Both the position numbers and the translations under genes were made by a program. Positions 49,087-57,985 of a stretch of 64,000 nt of DNA are shown piece by piece (the first letter of the stretch is position 1; each line of letters opens with the position of its first letter). This DNA comes from Bradyrhizobium daqingense (GTDB lineage: Bacteria; Pseudomonadota; Alphaproteobacteria; Rhizobiales; Xanthobacteraceae). Below the pieces are notes generated by a model that was not told the origin of the DNA, searched no databases, and saw only the letters and a list, made by a program, of their open reading frames with translations. Location: contig NZ_CP088014.1 in the NCBI RefSeq assembly GCF_021044685.1, forward strand, positions 6,000,001-6,064,000, written 5' to 3'.

Positions 49087-50322
49087 TCAGTGACTTGGAG
49101 AGTTTGCATACTTCCGAAGTTCGAGCCTGGCAATGGCGCGATTGTGCACCTCGTCCGGGCCGTCGGCGAGCCGCAGCGTACGGATATGGGCGTAGTCCTT
49201 GGCAAGGCCCGCTTCATCCGAGACGCCGCCGCCACCGAAGGCCTGGATCGCCTCGTCGATGATCTTCAATGCCATGTTGGGCGCTGCGACCTTGATCATG
49301 GCGATCTCGGCCTGCGCAGTCTTGTTGCCGACCTTGTCCATCATGTCGGCCGCCTTGAGGCACAGAAGCCGGGTCATCTCGATGTTGGTGCGGGCCTCGC
49401 CGATGCGCTGCTCCCACACGCTGTGCTCGACGATTTTCTTACCGAAAGCGGTACGCGAGGCCAGCCGCTTCACCATCTTCTCCAGGGCTTCCTCGGCCTT
49501 GCCGATGGTGCGCATGCAGTGATGGATACGGCCGGGACCAAGACGGCCCTGCGCGATCTCGAAGCCGCGGCCCTCGCCGAGCAGGATGTTCTCCTTCGGC
49601 ACGCGCACGTTTTCGAGCAGCACCTGGGCATGGCCGTGCGGCGCATCGTCGAAGCCGAACACCGGCAGCATCTTCTCGACCTTGATGCCGGGCGTATCGA
49701 GCGGAACCAGGATCTGCGACTGTTGTTGGTGCTTGGCCGCCTTGAAATCGGTCTTGCCCATCAGGATCGCGATCTTGCAGCGGGGATCGCCGACGCCGGA
49801 TGACCACCATTTGCGGCCGTTGATGACGTAGTGATCGCCGTCCTTCTCGATGCGGGTCTCGATGTTGGTCGCGTCCGACGAGGCCACGGCGGGTTCCGTC
49901 ATCAGGAAGGCGGAGCGGATCTCGCCGTCCATCAGCGGGCGCAGCCATTTGCGCTTCTGCTCCTTGGTGCCGTAGCGGATGAACACTTCCATGTTGCCGG
50001 TGTCGGGCGCCGAGCAGTTGAACACTTCGGAGGCCCAGGTGATGCGGCCCATCTCCTCCGACAGCAGCGCGTATTCGAGATTGGTCAGTCCCGCGCCGCG
50101 GAATTCGTCGTCCTCGTGCTCGGACGGCGGCATGAACATGTTCCAGAGGCCCTCGGCCTTGGCCTTCTTCTTGAGGTCTTCAAGGACCGGAATGACCTTC
50201 CAGCGGTCGCCGGCCTTGTCCTGCTGGTCGTAGACCGGCACCGCTGGGCGCACATGCTTGGCCATGAAGGACTGCACGCGGTCGAGCCATTCCTTCTGCT
50301 TGGGGGACAGGTCGAAATCCAT
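49087..50322 (-). CDS. Acyl-CoA dehydrogenase (ACAD11-like)
   Basis: FAD-dependent acyl-CoA dehydrogenase of 411 residues. The FAD-binding segments FLMTEPAVASSDATN and WWSSG are present, as are the CoA-side GRGFEIAQGRLGPGRIHHCMR and the C-terminal ADGPDEVHNRAIARLEL. A GAGGAG ribosome site precedes MDFDLSPKQ, so the longer upstream frame is rejected. It likely works with the phosphotransferase downstream to oxidise an unusual acyl-CoA. The start faces the tetR gene across a 215-bp spacer that contains a regulator box. Confidence 0.87.
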   Translation of the reverse strand: MDFDLSPKQKEWLDRVQSFMAKHVRPAVPVYDQQDKAGDRWKVIPVLEDLKKKAKAEGLWNMFMPPSEHEDDEFRGAGLTNLEYALLSEEMGRITWASEVFNCSAPDTGNMEVFIRYGTKEQKRKWLRPLMDGEIRSAFLMTEPAVASSDATNIETRIEKDGDHYVINGRKWWSSGVGDPRCKIAILMGKTDFKAAKHQQQSQILVPLDTPGIKVEKMLPVFGFDDAPHGHAQVLLENVRVPKENILLGEGRGFEIAQGRLGPGRIHHCMRTIGKAEEALEKMVKRLASRTAFGKKIVEHSVWEQRIGEARTNIEMTRLLCLKAADMMDKVGNKTAQAEIAMIKVAAPNMALKIIDEAIQAFGGGGVSDEAGLAKDYAHIRTLRLADGPDEVHNRAIARLELRKYANSPSH

Positions 50323-50463
50323 GGGACGCTCCTCGTCTTGCTTTGCGATCTCGTTTTGCGCCGAAGTGTCCTGCCGCCACACGCCGCCCGCAAGCGCGAA
50401 TGCGCGTGCCTCTGCGGCCGCTTCGGAACGTGAGCGAGAGGTGCCAACGATCCCGATTGCGGA

Positions 50464-50510
50464 TTGACTTTCTCCGGCCTTCAAACGATAGTTTCATACA
50501 AGTGTTTGAA
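50464..50510 (+). promoter_or_regulatory. Promoter overlapped by a PsrA-type operator
   Basis: TTGACT (50464-50469) and GATAGT (50487-50492) are 17 bp apart and would transcribe the tetR gene. The -10 box lies inside CAAAC-GATA-GTTTC (50482-50495), which fits the CAAAC-N4-GTTTC type box of PsrA-like regulators. The box is nested in a wider dyad, TTCAAAC (50480-50486) with GTTTGAA (50504-50510). Repressor binding there would block the promoter and could also affect the divergent dehydrogenase gene. Confidence 0.65.
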
Positions 50511-50537
50511 TTGCAACTCCCCTCATTCAGGGCGCCC

Positions 50538-51200
50538 ATGGCCAGCGATCATACGAGGTCTGCCATTCTCGCCGCCGCCGAGCGGCTCTATGCCGATCGT
50601 GGCTTCAGCGACGTGACGCTGCGCGACATCGTCGCGGAGGCCAATGTCAACCTCGCCGCGGTGAACTATCATTTCGGCTCGAAGGACGAGCTGATTGCGG
50701 AACTGTTCGTCACCCGCTCGATCGCGACCAATCGCGAGCGCCTGCGGCAGCTGAAGGATGCCGAGGAGCAAGGCGGCGGCCGCGCACCGATCGAGGCGAT
50801 CCTGCGCGCGCTGGTCGGCCCGCCGCTGCGCGGCTGCCTCGGGCCCGAGAACCAGCGTTCCACCGCGGCTCGCTTCATGATCCGCGCCTCGATCGAATCC
50901 GTGCCGCCGATCCGCCGCATCAAGAACCGCGAGATCGACCATTTGCGGAAATTCGCCGGCGCGATGCGCAGGTCCCTGCCCGACCGCAGCGACGTCGATA
51001 TCTACTGGGGCCTCAACTTCGCGCTGGCCATGGCGCACCACACCATCCGCGAGAGCGAGCGGCTGACCAAGCTGTCGGAAGGCAAATGCGATCTCGACGA
51101 CGTTGAGGACGTGGTCGCGCGCGTCGTCACCGTCGCGACGATGGCACTGACGGCGGGAAAGGCCGAGGCAAAGGCGCCGGCGAAGGTCGCGGCGCGCTAG
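50538..51200 (+). CDS. TetR family regulator, PsrA-like
   Basis: Transcription factor of 220 residues. The N-terminal helix-turn-helix is at about 10-55 (ILAAAERLYADRGFSDVTLRDI, NLAAVNYHFGSKDELIAELF). The ANVNLAAVNYHFGSK segment closely resembles PsrA, the fatty-acid-responsive repressor of beta-oxidation genes. The C-terminal 20 residues are alanine/lysine-rich. The ATG at 50538 is used because the upstream frame is not TetR-like. It is likely self-regulated through the box upstream. Its effector is probably a fatty acid or acyl-CoA, which is inference. Confidence 0.85.
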   Translation: MASDHTRSAILAAAERLYADRGFSDVTLRDIVAEANVNLAAVNYHFGSKDELIAELFVTRSIATNRERLRQLKDAEEQGGGRAPIEAILRALVGPPLRGCLGPENQRSTAARFMIRASIESVPPIRRIKNREIDHLRKFAGAMRRSLPDRSDVDIYWGLNFALAMAHHTIRESERLTKLSEGKCDLDDVEDVVARVVTVATMALTAGKAEAKAPAKVAAR

Positions 51201-51203
51201 CGT

Positions 51204-51596
51204 TTACACCATCGCGATGCAGTCGATCTCGACGTCGAAGGGGCCGAACCATTCCGGCGTGCAGACGAAAATCCGCGCTGGTGGATCGCTGGGGAAATAG
51301 CGCGCATAGACCGCGTTGAAGGCAGCGAAGTGTTTCGTGGACGTGCAGTAGACGTTGCACTTCATAACGTTGTCGAGCGAGGCTCCGGCGGTCTGGAGGC
51401 ACAGCTTCATCTGCTCCATGACGAGTTCGCTCTGCCGCTCAATCGGGACGGAGGCGATCTCGCCCGTCCTGGGGTCAAACGGCGGGAGGCCGGCGACGAA
51501 GATCATGCTGCCAGCGCGTGTCACCGGCGAAACCGGCGCCTGCGCGCGATCGAGGAAGGTCGAGATCGGCTCTACGCGGAGCGCTTCGCGTTTCAT
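51204..51596 (-). CDS. RidA family protein
   Basis: Protein of 130 residues from the RidA/YjgF family, which remove reactive enamine/imine intermediates. The key arginine is present in PPARIFVCTP, and the cleft residues lie in SMIFVAGLPPFDP. The ATG at 51596 is preferred, since an AAGGTGG ribosome site lies 5 bp before it. The upstream GTG would overlap that site. It ends 3 bp from the convergent tetR gene. Confidence 0.88.
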   Translation of the reverse strand: MKREALRVEPISTFLDRAQAPVSPVTRAGSMIFVAGLPPFDPRTGEIASVPIERQSELVMEQMKLCLQTAGASLDNVMKCNVYCTSTKHFAAFNAVYARYFPSDPPARIFVCTPEWFGPFDVEIDCIAMV

Positions 51597-51690
51597 GGCA
51601 ACCACCTTCAGTCCGAGCGGGTCCGATGTCTGGCTACATCATTCCGCAGCCGGCATGGTTCGCTTCTGATCGAAGTGTGTGGTCGGCGGG

Positions 51691-51906
51691 TTACACCCGC
51701 TGCGGCATCTCCTCGGCCTCTTCCTTGGCCAGCAGCAGCAGCATCTCGATCCCCATCTCGCCTTCCTGAGGCGAACGGATGAACTTGATCTCGTCGGAGC
51801 TTTGCCGCAGCGCGGCAACGATGGCGACGGCCTGATTGGCGGTCGCTGCCTCGGTCGCCAGAATTCCCTTCTGGTTCTTTGCCTGGAACCCGATCGTGTA
51901 GGACAT
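51691..51906 (-). CDS. Small hypothetical protein (71 aa)
   Basis: Not recognised. It is a compact soluble protein starting MSYTIGFQAKNQKG and ending in an acidic helix (EMLLLLAKEEAEEMPQRV). The good codon style, a plausible length and a defined start argue for a real gene. It lies 94 bp upstream of the RidA gene on the same strand and may be its operon partner. Confidence 0.6.
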   Translation of the reverse strand: MSYTIGFQAKNQKGILATEAATANQAVAIVAALRQSSDEIKFIRSPQEGEMGIEMLLLLAKEEAEEMPQRV

Positions 51907-52051
51907 TCACTTCCCTCCCGAACTCAAGTGGAGAGATCGGATCAGAGTCTGGCGCGGAACGGAAGCCTGTGCGACTACGGACCGGGGTTATCTGGGGATT
52001 GCGCGCAAGCCTCAGGTAAGCCCGAGCATCGCGCCCTGCGGGAAGAGCCAG

Positions 52052-53281
52052 TCAGATGATGCCCTGCTGCTTCAGCTGCTCGATCTTGCCGGCATCATAG
52101 CCGAGCTTGCCGCCGAGCACCTCGTGGGTGTGCTCGCCGAGTAGCGGCGGGGCACGGTAGTCCTTGATCGGGGTCTCCGAGAGGGTCAGTGCGTTGCGGA
52201 CCAGCGACAAATCGGGCTCGAAGGGATGATTGACCTTCACCCGCATGCCGCGCGACTGCACGTGCGGATCGGAGAACACCTGCTCGAAATTGTTGATCGG
52301 GCCCGAGGGCACGCCGGCCTCCTCCAGCTTCTCCAGCCAGTAGGCCACCGGCTTCTTCAGGAATAGGCCGGCGAAGATCGCCATGATCTCCTTGCCGTGC
52401 ACGACGCGGTCGTTGTTCTTGACGAAGCGCGGATCGCTCGCGAGCCCGGGCTCGCCGAGCACGGCGCAGGTGCGCTGGAACTGGCCGTCATTGCCGACCA
52501 CCAGCATCAGCTCGCCATCGGTGCAACGGAAGACGCCGGCGGGCATGCCGCCATTGCCCCACGTGCCGCGGCGCGGTGGGGTCTTGCCATTGACGAGGTA
52601 GATCTGCAGCCAATGCGACAGCGAGGCGATGACGGTGTCGAACAGGCAGACATCGATGTGCTGTCCCTGCCCGCCATTGGCGTCGCGATGGTAGAGCGCC
52701 GAGAGGATGCCGATCGACGAGTTCATCCCGGTCATGTAGTCCACGATGGACGGACCGACCTTCATCGGGCCCTCGCCGGGCTCGCCGTCGATATGTCCGG
52801 TAACGCTCATCAGCCCGCCCATGGCCTGCAGGATCGCGTCATAGCCGGCGCGCGGCGCGTAAGGCCCGGTCTGGCCGAAGCCGGTCACCGAGCAATAGAT
52901 GATGCCGGGGTTGACCGCCTTGATCGATTCATAGTCGAGGCCGTAGCGCTTGAGATCGCCGACCTTGTAGTTCTCCATGAAGACGTCGACGTCCTTGGCG
53001 AGCTCGCGGATGATGGCCTGCCCCTCGGGCTTGGCGATGTTGACGGTGACGGACTTCTTGTTGCGGTTGGCGCAGAGATAGAACGAGTTGTTGTTGTTGG
53101 CCTTGCCTTCGGGATCGGCGAGGTAAGGCGGGCCGAAGGCACGTGCGTCGTCGCCAGTGCCCGGCCGCTCGATCTTGATGACCTCCGCACCCAGATCCCC
53201 CAGCATCTGGGCCGACAGGGGCCCGGCCAGCACGCGGGTGAGGTCAAGGATCTTGATGCCTGAGAGCGGCAGGGCCGACAT
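52052..53281 (-). CDS. CaiB/BaiF family CoA-transferase
   Basis: Class III CoA-transferase of 409 residues. It has the N-terminal KILDLTRVLAGPL, the NNNNSFYLCANRNKKS block and the catalytic aspartate at 148 in RAGYDAILQAMGG. The C-terminal HTHEVL segment is typical. It transfers CoA between an acyl-CoA and a free acid. The ATG at 53281 is chosen over an in-frame codon 25 codons upstream, which is not conserved-looking. It fits the acyl-CoA neighbourhood. Confidence 0.88.
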   Translation of the reverse strand: MSALPLSGIKILDLTRVLAGPLSAQMLGDLGAEVIKIERPGTGDDARAFGPPYLADPEGKANNNNSFYLCANRNKKSVTVNIAKPEGQAIIRELAKDVDVFMENYKVGDLKRYGLDYESIKAVNPGIIYCSVTGFGQTGPYAPRAGYDAILQAMGGLMSVTGHIDGEPGEGPMKVGPSIVDYMTGMNSSIGILSALYHRDANGGQGQHIDVCLFDTVIASLSHWLQIYLVNGKTPPRRGTWGNGGMPAGVFRCTDGELMLVVGNDGQFQRTCAVLGEPGLASDPRFVKNNDRVVHGKEIMAIFAGLFLKKPVAYWLEKLEEAGVPSGPINNFEQVFSDPHVQSRGMRVKVNHPFEPDLSLVRNALTLSETPIKDYRAPPLLGEHTHEVLGGKLGYDAGKIEQLKQQGII

Positions 53282-53449
53282 GTCGATTTCCTCCGGGGAA
53301 CTGGAATCTTGCGCGGCGGCTCGTAGCTCTGGTCGCGCACCCTGCCGATACACCATTTTCGGGCTCCGAGCACTGCACTCCCGGCATACGGCTATCCCTT
53401 GCCCGGCAGCAGGATCGCCCGGGTGTCGAATTCCGCGCCGCGAATAACG

Positions 53450-54652
53450 CTAGGTCAGGACCGGGGCCATCCGCGGCCGTCGCCGTCCCAGCAGCACCAG
53501 CATCACCACGGCCGCGCAGGAGCAGACGAAGGTGAGACCGAGCGCAGCGCGGCTGCCGAACTCCGTCAGCAACCCGGCAAGAAGCGGCGGCGAGATGGCG
53601 GAGGCGAGGTTGAGCGGCAGCGCGATCATCGACATTGCCTTGGCGAACTCGGCCTGGTCGTAGAACACCAGCGGGATGGTCGCCCGCGCCACTGCCATGG
53701 CGCCACTGCCGGCGCCGTAGAGCAGGATGAAGACCGCGACCGCCCAGGTCGTGCCCTCGCTCAGCATCAGCAGCAGCATGGCGATCGGCAATGCCGTCCC
53801 GGCGACGAGGCCGGTCGTGATGCCGTCCCAACGCCCGCCGCCGAGGAAGTCGAGCCCGCGCGCGCTGACCTGAATCACACCGAGCATCGAGCCGAAGGCA
53901 ATGGCTTGCGCGGGCGCCAGCCCCTCGGCACGCAACAATTCGACGAACACGGCGCTAAGACCGAATGAAACGAACGCATTGAGGGTAATCGCACAAACGA
54001 CGAGGCCGAACGTGCTTCGCGGGGTCCGGGGCACGTCCGCGTGCTTTGCCGGCGCGGCGCCGTCCTGCTTCGGCTCCGTCCGGCGCGGTGCTCCGAACGC
54101 ATAGAGCGGAAGCGAGACGAGAAGCAGCATGGCGGCATAGGCGAGGCACGTTCCGCGCCAGCCGAAATGACCGCTGAGAAACGACGTCGTCGGCCAGAAG
54201 ATGCTGCTGGACAATCCGGTCACCAGCATGAGCGCGCCGATGGCGCTCCTGGCGTTCTGCCCGGCAACCTCGTTCAGCATGATATAGGCGCCGGTCGAGA
54301 GCGTGGCGCTGCCCGCCAGGCCGAAGACGATCCAGGCGGCGAAGTACAGCATCGGCTCGCGCGCGAAGAACAGAAGCACGAATCCGGGCACGGTGACGAC
54401 CGTCCCGATCATCATGACCCTGCGCGCGCCATGCCGTGCGAACGCCTTGGCAAGCCAGGGCGCGCACAGACCCATGGTGACATAAAGCACCGAAGTCCCG
54501 GCGAACACGGCCGGCAGGCTCATGCCGAGATCCGCCGCCATGTCACGGCCGACGATCGCGGGAAGCCCGATCGTGCCCCATCCGATCAGCTGCGTGATCG
54601 CGAGCACCAGCAGGACCCCGACGAGTCTGCCGTCAGATTTCAAGAAGCGCAT
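53450..54652 (-). CDS. MFS transporter
   Basis: Major facilitator of 400 residues with about twelve membrane segments. A cytoplasmic loop of about 30 residues after TM6 (RRTEPKQDGAAPAKHADVPR) divides the two halves. The TM2-TM3 loop carries KAFARHGARRVM, the motif-A position. The sequence is of the monocarboxylate-transporter or YbfB-like sort, and the substrate is unknown. The stop lies 168 bp before the CoA-transferase start. The upstream region to 54770 shows no gene. Confidence 0.8.
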   Translation of the reverse strand: MRFLKSDGRLVGVLLVLAITQLIGWGTIGLPAIVGRDMAADLGMSLPAVFAGTSVLYVTMGLCAPWLAKAFARHGARRVMMIGTVVTVPGFVLLFFAREPMLYFAAWIVFGLAGSATLSTGAYIMLNEVAGQNARSAIGALMLVTGLSSSIFWPTTSFLSGHFGWRGTCLAYAAMLLLVSLPLYAFGAPRRTEPKQDGAAPAKHADVPRTPRSTFGLVVCAITLNAFVSFGLSAVFVELLRAEGLAPAQAIAFGSMLGVIQVSARGLDFLGGGRWDGITTGLVAGTALPIAMLLLMLSEGTTWAVAVFILLYGAGSGAMAVARATIPLVFYDQAEFAKAMSMIALPLNLASAISPPLLAGLLTEFGSRAALGLTFVCSCAAVVMLVLLGRRRPRMAPVLT

Positions 54653-54770
54653 TCCAACCGTCGCCTGCCGGGGGCGCCAATGCGCCGACAGATGGGTCTT
54701 ACCCGCAGATTCAGGTCACGGAAATGACGGTTCCGAATGGCACCGCGGCGTCAGCCGCAGAGCACGCGCT

Positions 54771-54941
54771 TTAGGATGTGTGACCCAGCTCGATATGCTT
54801 CGGGGTCTTCTTCTCCCGCTGCGGGGTCATCCTGGCCGGGTCAGGCGCGCCGGGGACGCCGCGCGGCCCGAGCTGCTCCCGCTGCATGTCCTCTTCGGAA
54901 TGGGGTGGCTCGACACCGTTCGGCTCACGGGGCTTGGTCAT
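54771..54941 (-). CDS. Small hypothetical hydrophilic protein (56 aa)
   Basis: Unrecognised. It is rich in proline, glutamate and basic residues and probably disordered. The ATG at 54941 has an AAGGAGG ribosome site six bases upstream and is preferred over the GTG six codons earlier. It follows the 75-aa gene after 14 bp, and the two look co-transcribed. Confidence 0.6.
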   Translation of the reverse strand: MTKPREPNGVEPPHSEEDMQREQLGPRGVPGAPDPARMTPQREKKTPKHIELGHTS

Positions 54942-54955
54942 CGCGGCCTCCTTCG

Positions 54956-55183
54956 TCACAACTGTTCCGCGGTCCGGCTCTTGATGCCGAGGGCGTTCTC
55001 TCCAGCTTCGCGGCCGGGCACGCTGACATGGACCTCGTGTCCCTCACGTAAGGCAAGCGACGCCGCCGCGACCGCCGACTCGAAGGCGGCTTCCTTGGTG
55101 GCGTATCGGCTCTTGACGTCGCCGTCATGCAGCACGCCCCATTCGTCCTGCACCGGCACGATGGCGTATTGAGCGAGGCCCAT
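54956..55183 (-). CDS. Small hypothetical protein (75 aa), DUF2188-like
   Basis: Small protein with a beta-rich plan: AQYAIVPVQDEWGV, SRYATKEAAFESAV, EGHEVHVSVPG. It resembles small DUF2188-type proteins of about the same length, although the identity is uncertain. It precedes the 56-aa gene on the same strand. Confidence 0.6.
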   Translation of the reverse strand: MGLAQYAIVPVQDEWGVLHDGDVKSRYATKEAAFESAVAAASLALREGHEVHVSVPGREAGENALGIKSRTAEQL

Positions 55184-55237
55184 TGTCCAACTCCTTGGCG
55201 TTCAGAAAACCGTCTGCCCGATAACGCGCCGGCCGGC

Positions 55238-56575
55238 TTAACGTTGCGTCAGCTGCGGGTGCGTCGCGCTGACCCGCCACACCGTATTGCCGCTGTCATC
55301 GGCGACCAGCAGCGCGCCGCTCTTGTCGATGGCGACGCCGACGGGGCGTCCACGCGCCTGATTGTCGCTGTTGAGGAAGCCGGTCACGACATCCCGCGCC
55401 GGTCCGCTCGGCTTGCCGTCCGTAAACGGCACGAACACGACCTTGTAGCCGTTCAGCACCTGCCGGTTCCAGCTGCCGTGCTCGCCGACGAAGGCGCCGC
55501 TCCGATAGTCGCGCGGCAGGCTGGTACCGGTGTAAAATGCCATGCCGAGCGGAGCCACATGCGAGCTCAGCGCATAGTCCGGCACGATCGCCTTGGCGAC
55601 GAGGTCGGGCCGTTCCGGCTTGACGCGGGGATCGACGTGCTGGCCCCAATAGCTGTAAGGCCAGCCATAGAAGCCGCCGTCCTTCACCGAGGTCATGTAG
55701 TCCGGCACGAGATCCGGCCCGATCTCGTCGCGCTCGTTGACCACCGTCCACAGCGCGCCGGTCTGCGGCTCGAAGCTGAGGCCGTTCGGATTGCGCAGGC
55801 CGCTCGCGAACACCCGCCAGCGGCCGCTGGCGCGGTCGATTTCGAGGATGGCGGCGCGGTTGTGCTCGGCCTCCATGCCGTTCTCGGCGATGTTGCTGTT
55901 GGAGCCGACCCCGGCATAGAGCTTCGTCCCGTCGGGGCTCGCGACCAGGCTCTTGGTCCAGTGATGATTGATCGGCCCGCCCGGCAGCGGCGTCAGCACC
56001 GTTCCGGGCGCGGTGATCCGGGTATCACCTTCGGTGTAGGGGTATCTGACGATCGCATCGGTGTTGGCGACGTAGAGATCGTTGCCGACCAGCGCGACGC
56101 CGAACGGCGAGTTGAGATGGTCGAGGAAGACGCTCTGCGTGTCGGGCACGCCGTCGCCATTGCTGTCGCGCAGCAGCGTGATGCGGTTGCCCGGCCCGGT
56201 GTCGCCGCCGCCCGACGTCGCCCAGGACTCGATGTACCCCATCACGAATTCCTTGGGACGCTTGATCGGAGCGCCCTTCGGCGCCTTGGACTCCACCACC
56301 AGCACGTCGCCATTGGGCAGCACGTAGAGAAAACGCGGATGCTGCAAGCCGGTCGCGAACGCCTTGGCCTGCAGGCCCGGTGCGACGGTGGGCGTTTCGT
56401 CCTTCTTCCAGCCGACGATGCGGGCGATGTGGATCGGCGGCATCAGATATTGCTGGAATTCCGGCAGCACCGGATTGGGGCCGATTTGCGCGTTGGGATC
56501 GCCGCTGCCGTCGTTGCAGCCGGCCAGACAGAGCAACGCAGTGCACGACAGCGCGCGGACAATTGAAGGCATCAT
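55238..56575 (-). CDS. PQQ-dependent sugar dehydrogenase/sorbosone dehydrogenase-like lipoprotein
   Basis: Secreted six-bladed beta-propeller of 445 residues. The N-terminus is a lipoprotein signal with lipobox LAGC, lipidated at Cys20. Propeller segments are visible (LQHPRFLYVLPNGDVLV, SPFGVALVGNDLYVANTD, SGLRNPNGLSFEPQTGALWTVVNERDEIG, FVGEHGSWNR). Such enzymes oxidise aldoses or sorbosone with PQQ in the periplasm. The start ATG pair overlaps the DUF2231 stop, so the two are coupled. Confidence 0.83.
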   Translation of the reverse strand: MMPSIVRALSCTALLCLAGCNDGSGDPNAQIGPNPVLPEFQQYLMPPIHIARIVGWKKDETPTVAPGLQAKAFATGLQHPRFLYVLPNGDVLVVESKAPKGAPIKRPKEFVMGYIESWATSGGGDTGPGNRITLLRDSNGDGVPDTQSVFLDHLNSPFGVALVGNDLYVANTDAIVRYPYTEGDTRITAPGTVLTPLPGGPINHHWTKSLVASPDGTKLYAGVGSNSNIAENGMEAEHNRAAILEIDRASGRWRVFASGLRNPNGLSFEPQTGALWTVVNERDEIGPDLVPDYMTSVKDGGFYGWPYSYWGQHVDPRVKPERPDLVAKAIVPDYALSSHVAPLGMAFYTGTSLPRDYRSGAFVGEHGSWNRQVLNGYKVVFVPFTDGKPSGPARDVVTGFLNSDNQARGRPVGVAIDKSGALLVADDSGNTVWRVSATHPQLTQR

Positions 56576-57024
56576 CGCGCAACTCCCACGCCGTGACGAT
56601 AGACCATTGCCCAGCCGAGCCAGCCGGTGACGGGCAGGATCAGCACGGTGACTGCCGAAAGCACGAGACCGGTGGGCCACACCGACGTCCAGCCATCGCG
56701 CATGTGGATCATCGTGTTGAAGATCGCCAGGATCAGCGCGACGGCATTGCCGATCAGATGCGGCCAGGCCGGCGGCTGCGCCCGCACCAGGCGGTTGCCG
56801 AGGAAATCAGTCAGGCCCGCGATCGCCGCGAGCACGCCGAAGACGACGCCAACAACCAATAGCCAGGCGGAAAAATCCGCCCACATGATCTCGGCGCTCG
56901 CGACATAGGCGATGTCGGTCAAGAGCGCGCCGATGAAGCACGCGATCGGGATCGGCACCAGCATCGGATGAATCGGATGCCCCGCGATTTGCGCCGTGGA
57001 ACGCACGCGCACGTCGTCTTGCAC
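56572..57024 (-). CDS. DUF2231 membrane protein
   Basis: Protein of 150 residues with four membrane segments. The HPIHPMLVPIPIACF motif and the arrangement match DUF2231 proteins, often found next to PQQ- or cytochrome-linked dehydrogenases. A GTG is the start. It is the first gene of the pair with the sugar dehydrogenase and overlaps it by 4 bp. It may pass electrons or anchor the dehydrogenase. Confidence 0.8.
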   Translation of the reverse strand: MQDDVRVRSTAQIAGHPIHPMLVPIPIACFIGALLTDIAYVASAEIMWADFSAWLLVVGVVFGVLAAIAGLTDFLGNRLVRAQPPAWPHLIGNAVALILAIFNTMIHMRDGWTSVWPTGLVLSAVTVLILPVTGWLGWAMVYRHGVGVAR

Positions 57025-57121
57025 GGTTGGCCTCGTGACTTTCGCCCTGCCCGCCCGGCCAACTCACGCATGGGATGAAGGTTCCTGCAACCGCTCGATG
57101 GCAGGGGCGGATTGCTGGGGA

Positions 57122-57964
57122 TCAGATCAGCGGAGGTCCCTGCCGCAGATTCATGTGCCGATTGACATCCTTGTAGAGCAGATAGCGAAACCGGCCGGGG
57201 CCGCCGGCATAGCAGGCCTGCGGGCAGAAGGCGCGCAGCCACATATAGTCGCCGGCCTCGACCTCGACCCAGTCCCGGTTGAGCCGGTACACGGCCTTGC
57301 CTTCGAGGACGTATAATCCGTGCTCCATGACGTGCGTCTCTGCGAAAGGGATTGTCGCACCCGGCTCGAACGTGACGATGTTGATGTGCATGTCGTATCG
57401 CAGATCGGCGGGATCGATGAAGCGCATGGTTGCCCACCTTCCCTCGGTGCCCGGCATCGCGACAGGTTCGACCGAATCTGCGTTGGTCACGATCACATCG
57501 GGCTCGGCCAATCCGGGCACGCGTTGATACAGCTTGCGGATCCAGTGCAGCTGCGCCGGCTTCTCGCCGCGGTTTCGCAGGCTCCAGGTGCAACCGGGCG
57601 GCAGATAGGCGAAGCCGCCGGGCTTGAGCTCACGCTCTTTGCCCGCCAATTTGAGAACGAGGTTTCCGCCCACGACGAACAACGCCCCTTGGGCGCCCTT
57701 CTCCGGCTCGGGGACTTCACTTCCGCCACCCGGCGCGATGTCCATGAGGTAATGCGAAAACGTCTCGGCGAATCCGGAGAGCGGTCGCGCCAGCACCCAG
57801 AGGCGCGTGTCGTCCCAGTGCGGCAGATGGCTGACGACGATATCGCGCTGCACGCCGCTCGGGATGACGGCGTAGGCGTTCGTAAAGACGGCCCGGCCGC
57901 TCAGGAGATCGGTTTGGGGCGGAAGGCCACCTTGCGGGATGTGATAGGTTTGCGATGACATCAT
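57122..57964 (-). CDS. allE: (S)-ureidoglycine aminohydrolase
   Basis: Double-cupin enzyme of 280 residues that converts (S)-ureidoglycine to (S)-ureidoglycolate and ammonia. The bicupin plan is visible (LYVLEGKAVYRLNRDWVEVEAGDYMW in the second cupin, with EHGLYVLEG and metal-side His/Glu residues) and matches AllE/YlbA. The ATG at 57964 sits next to a second ATG, and GAGG lies 4-7 bp before them. It is the third gene of the dctA-allA-allE unit on the minus strand, 21 bp after allA. Confidence 0.83.
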   Translation of the reverse strand: MMSSQTYHIPQGGLPPQTDLLSGRAVFTNAYAVIPSGVQRDIVVSHLPHWDDTRLWVLARPLSGFAETFSHYLMDIAPGGGSEVPEPEKGAQGALFVVGGNLVLKLAGKERELKPGGFAYLPPGCTWSLRNRGEKPAQLHWIRKLYQRVPGLAEPDVIVTNADSVEPVAMPGTEGRWATMRFIDPADLRYDMHINIVTFEPGATIPFAETHVMEHGLYVLEGKAVYRLNRDWVEVEAGDYMWLRAFCPQACYAGGPGRFRYLLYKDVNRHMNLRQGPPLI

Positions 57965-57985
57965 CAAGCCTCGTGGTTACCGGGA

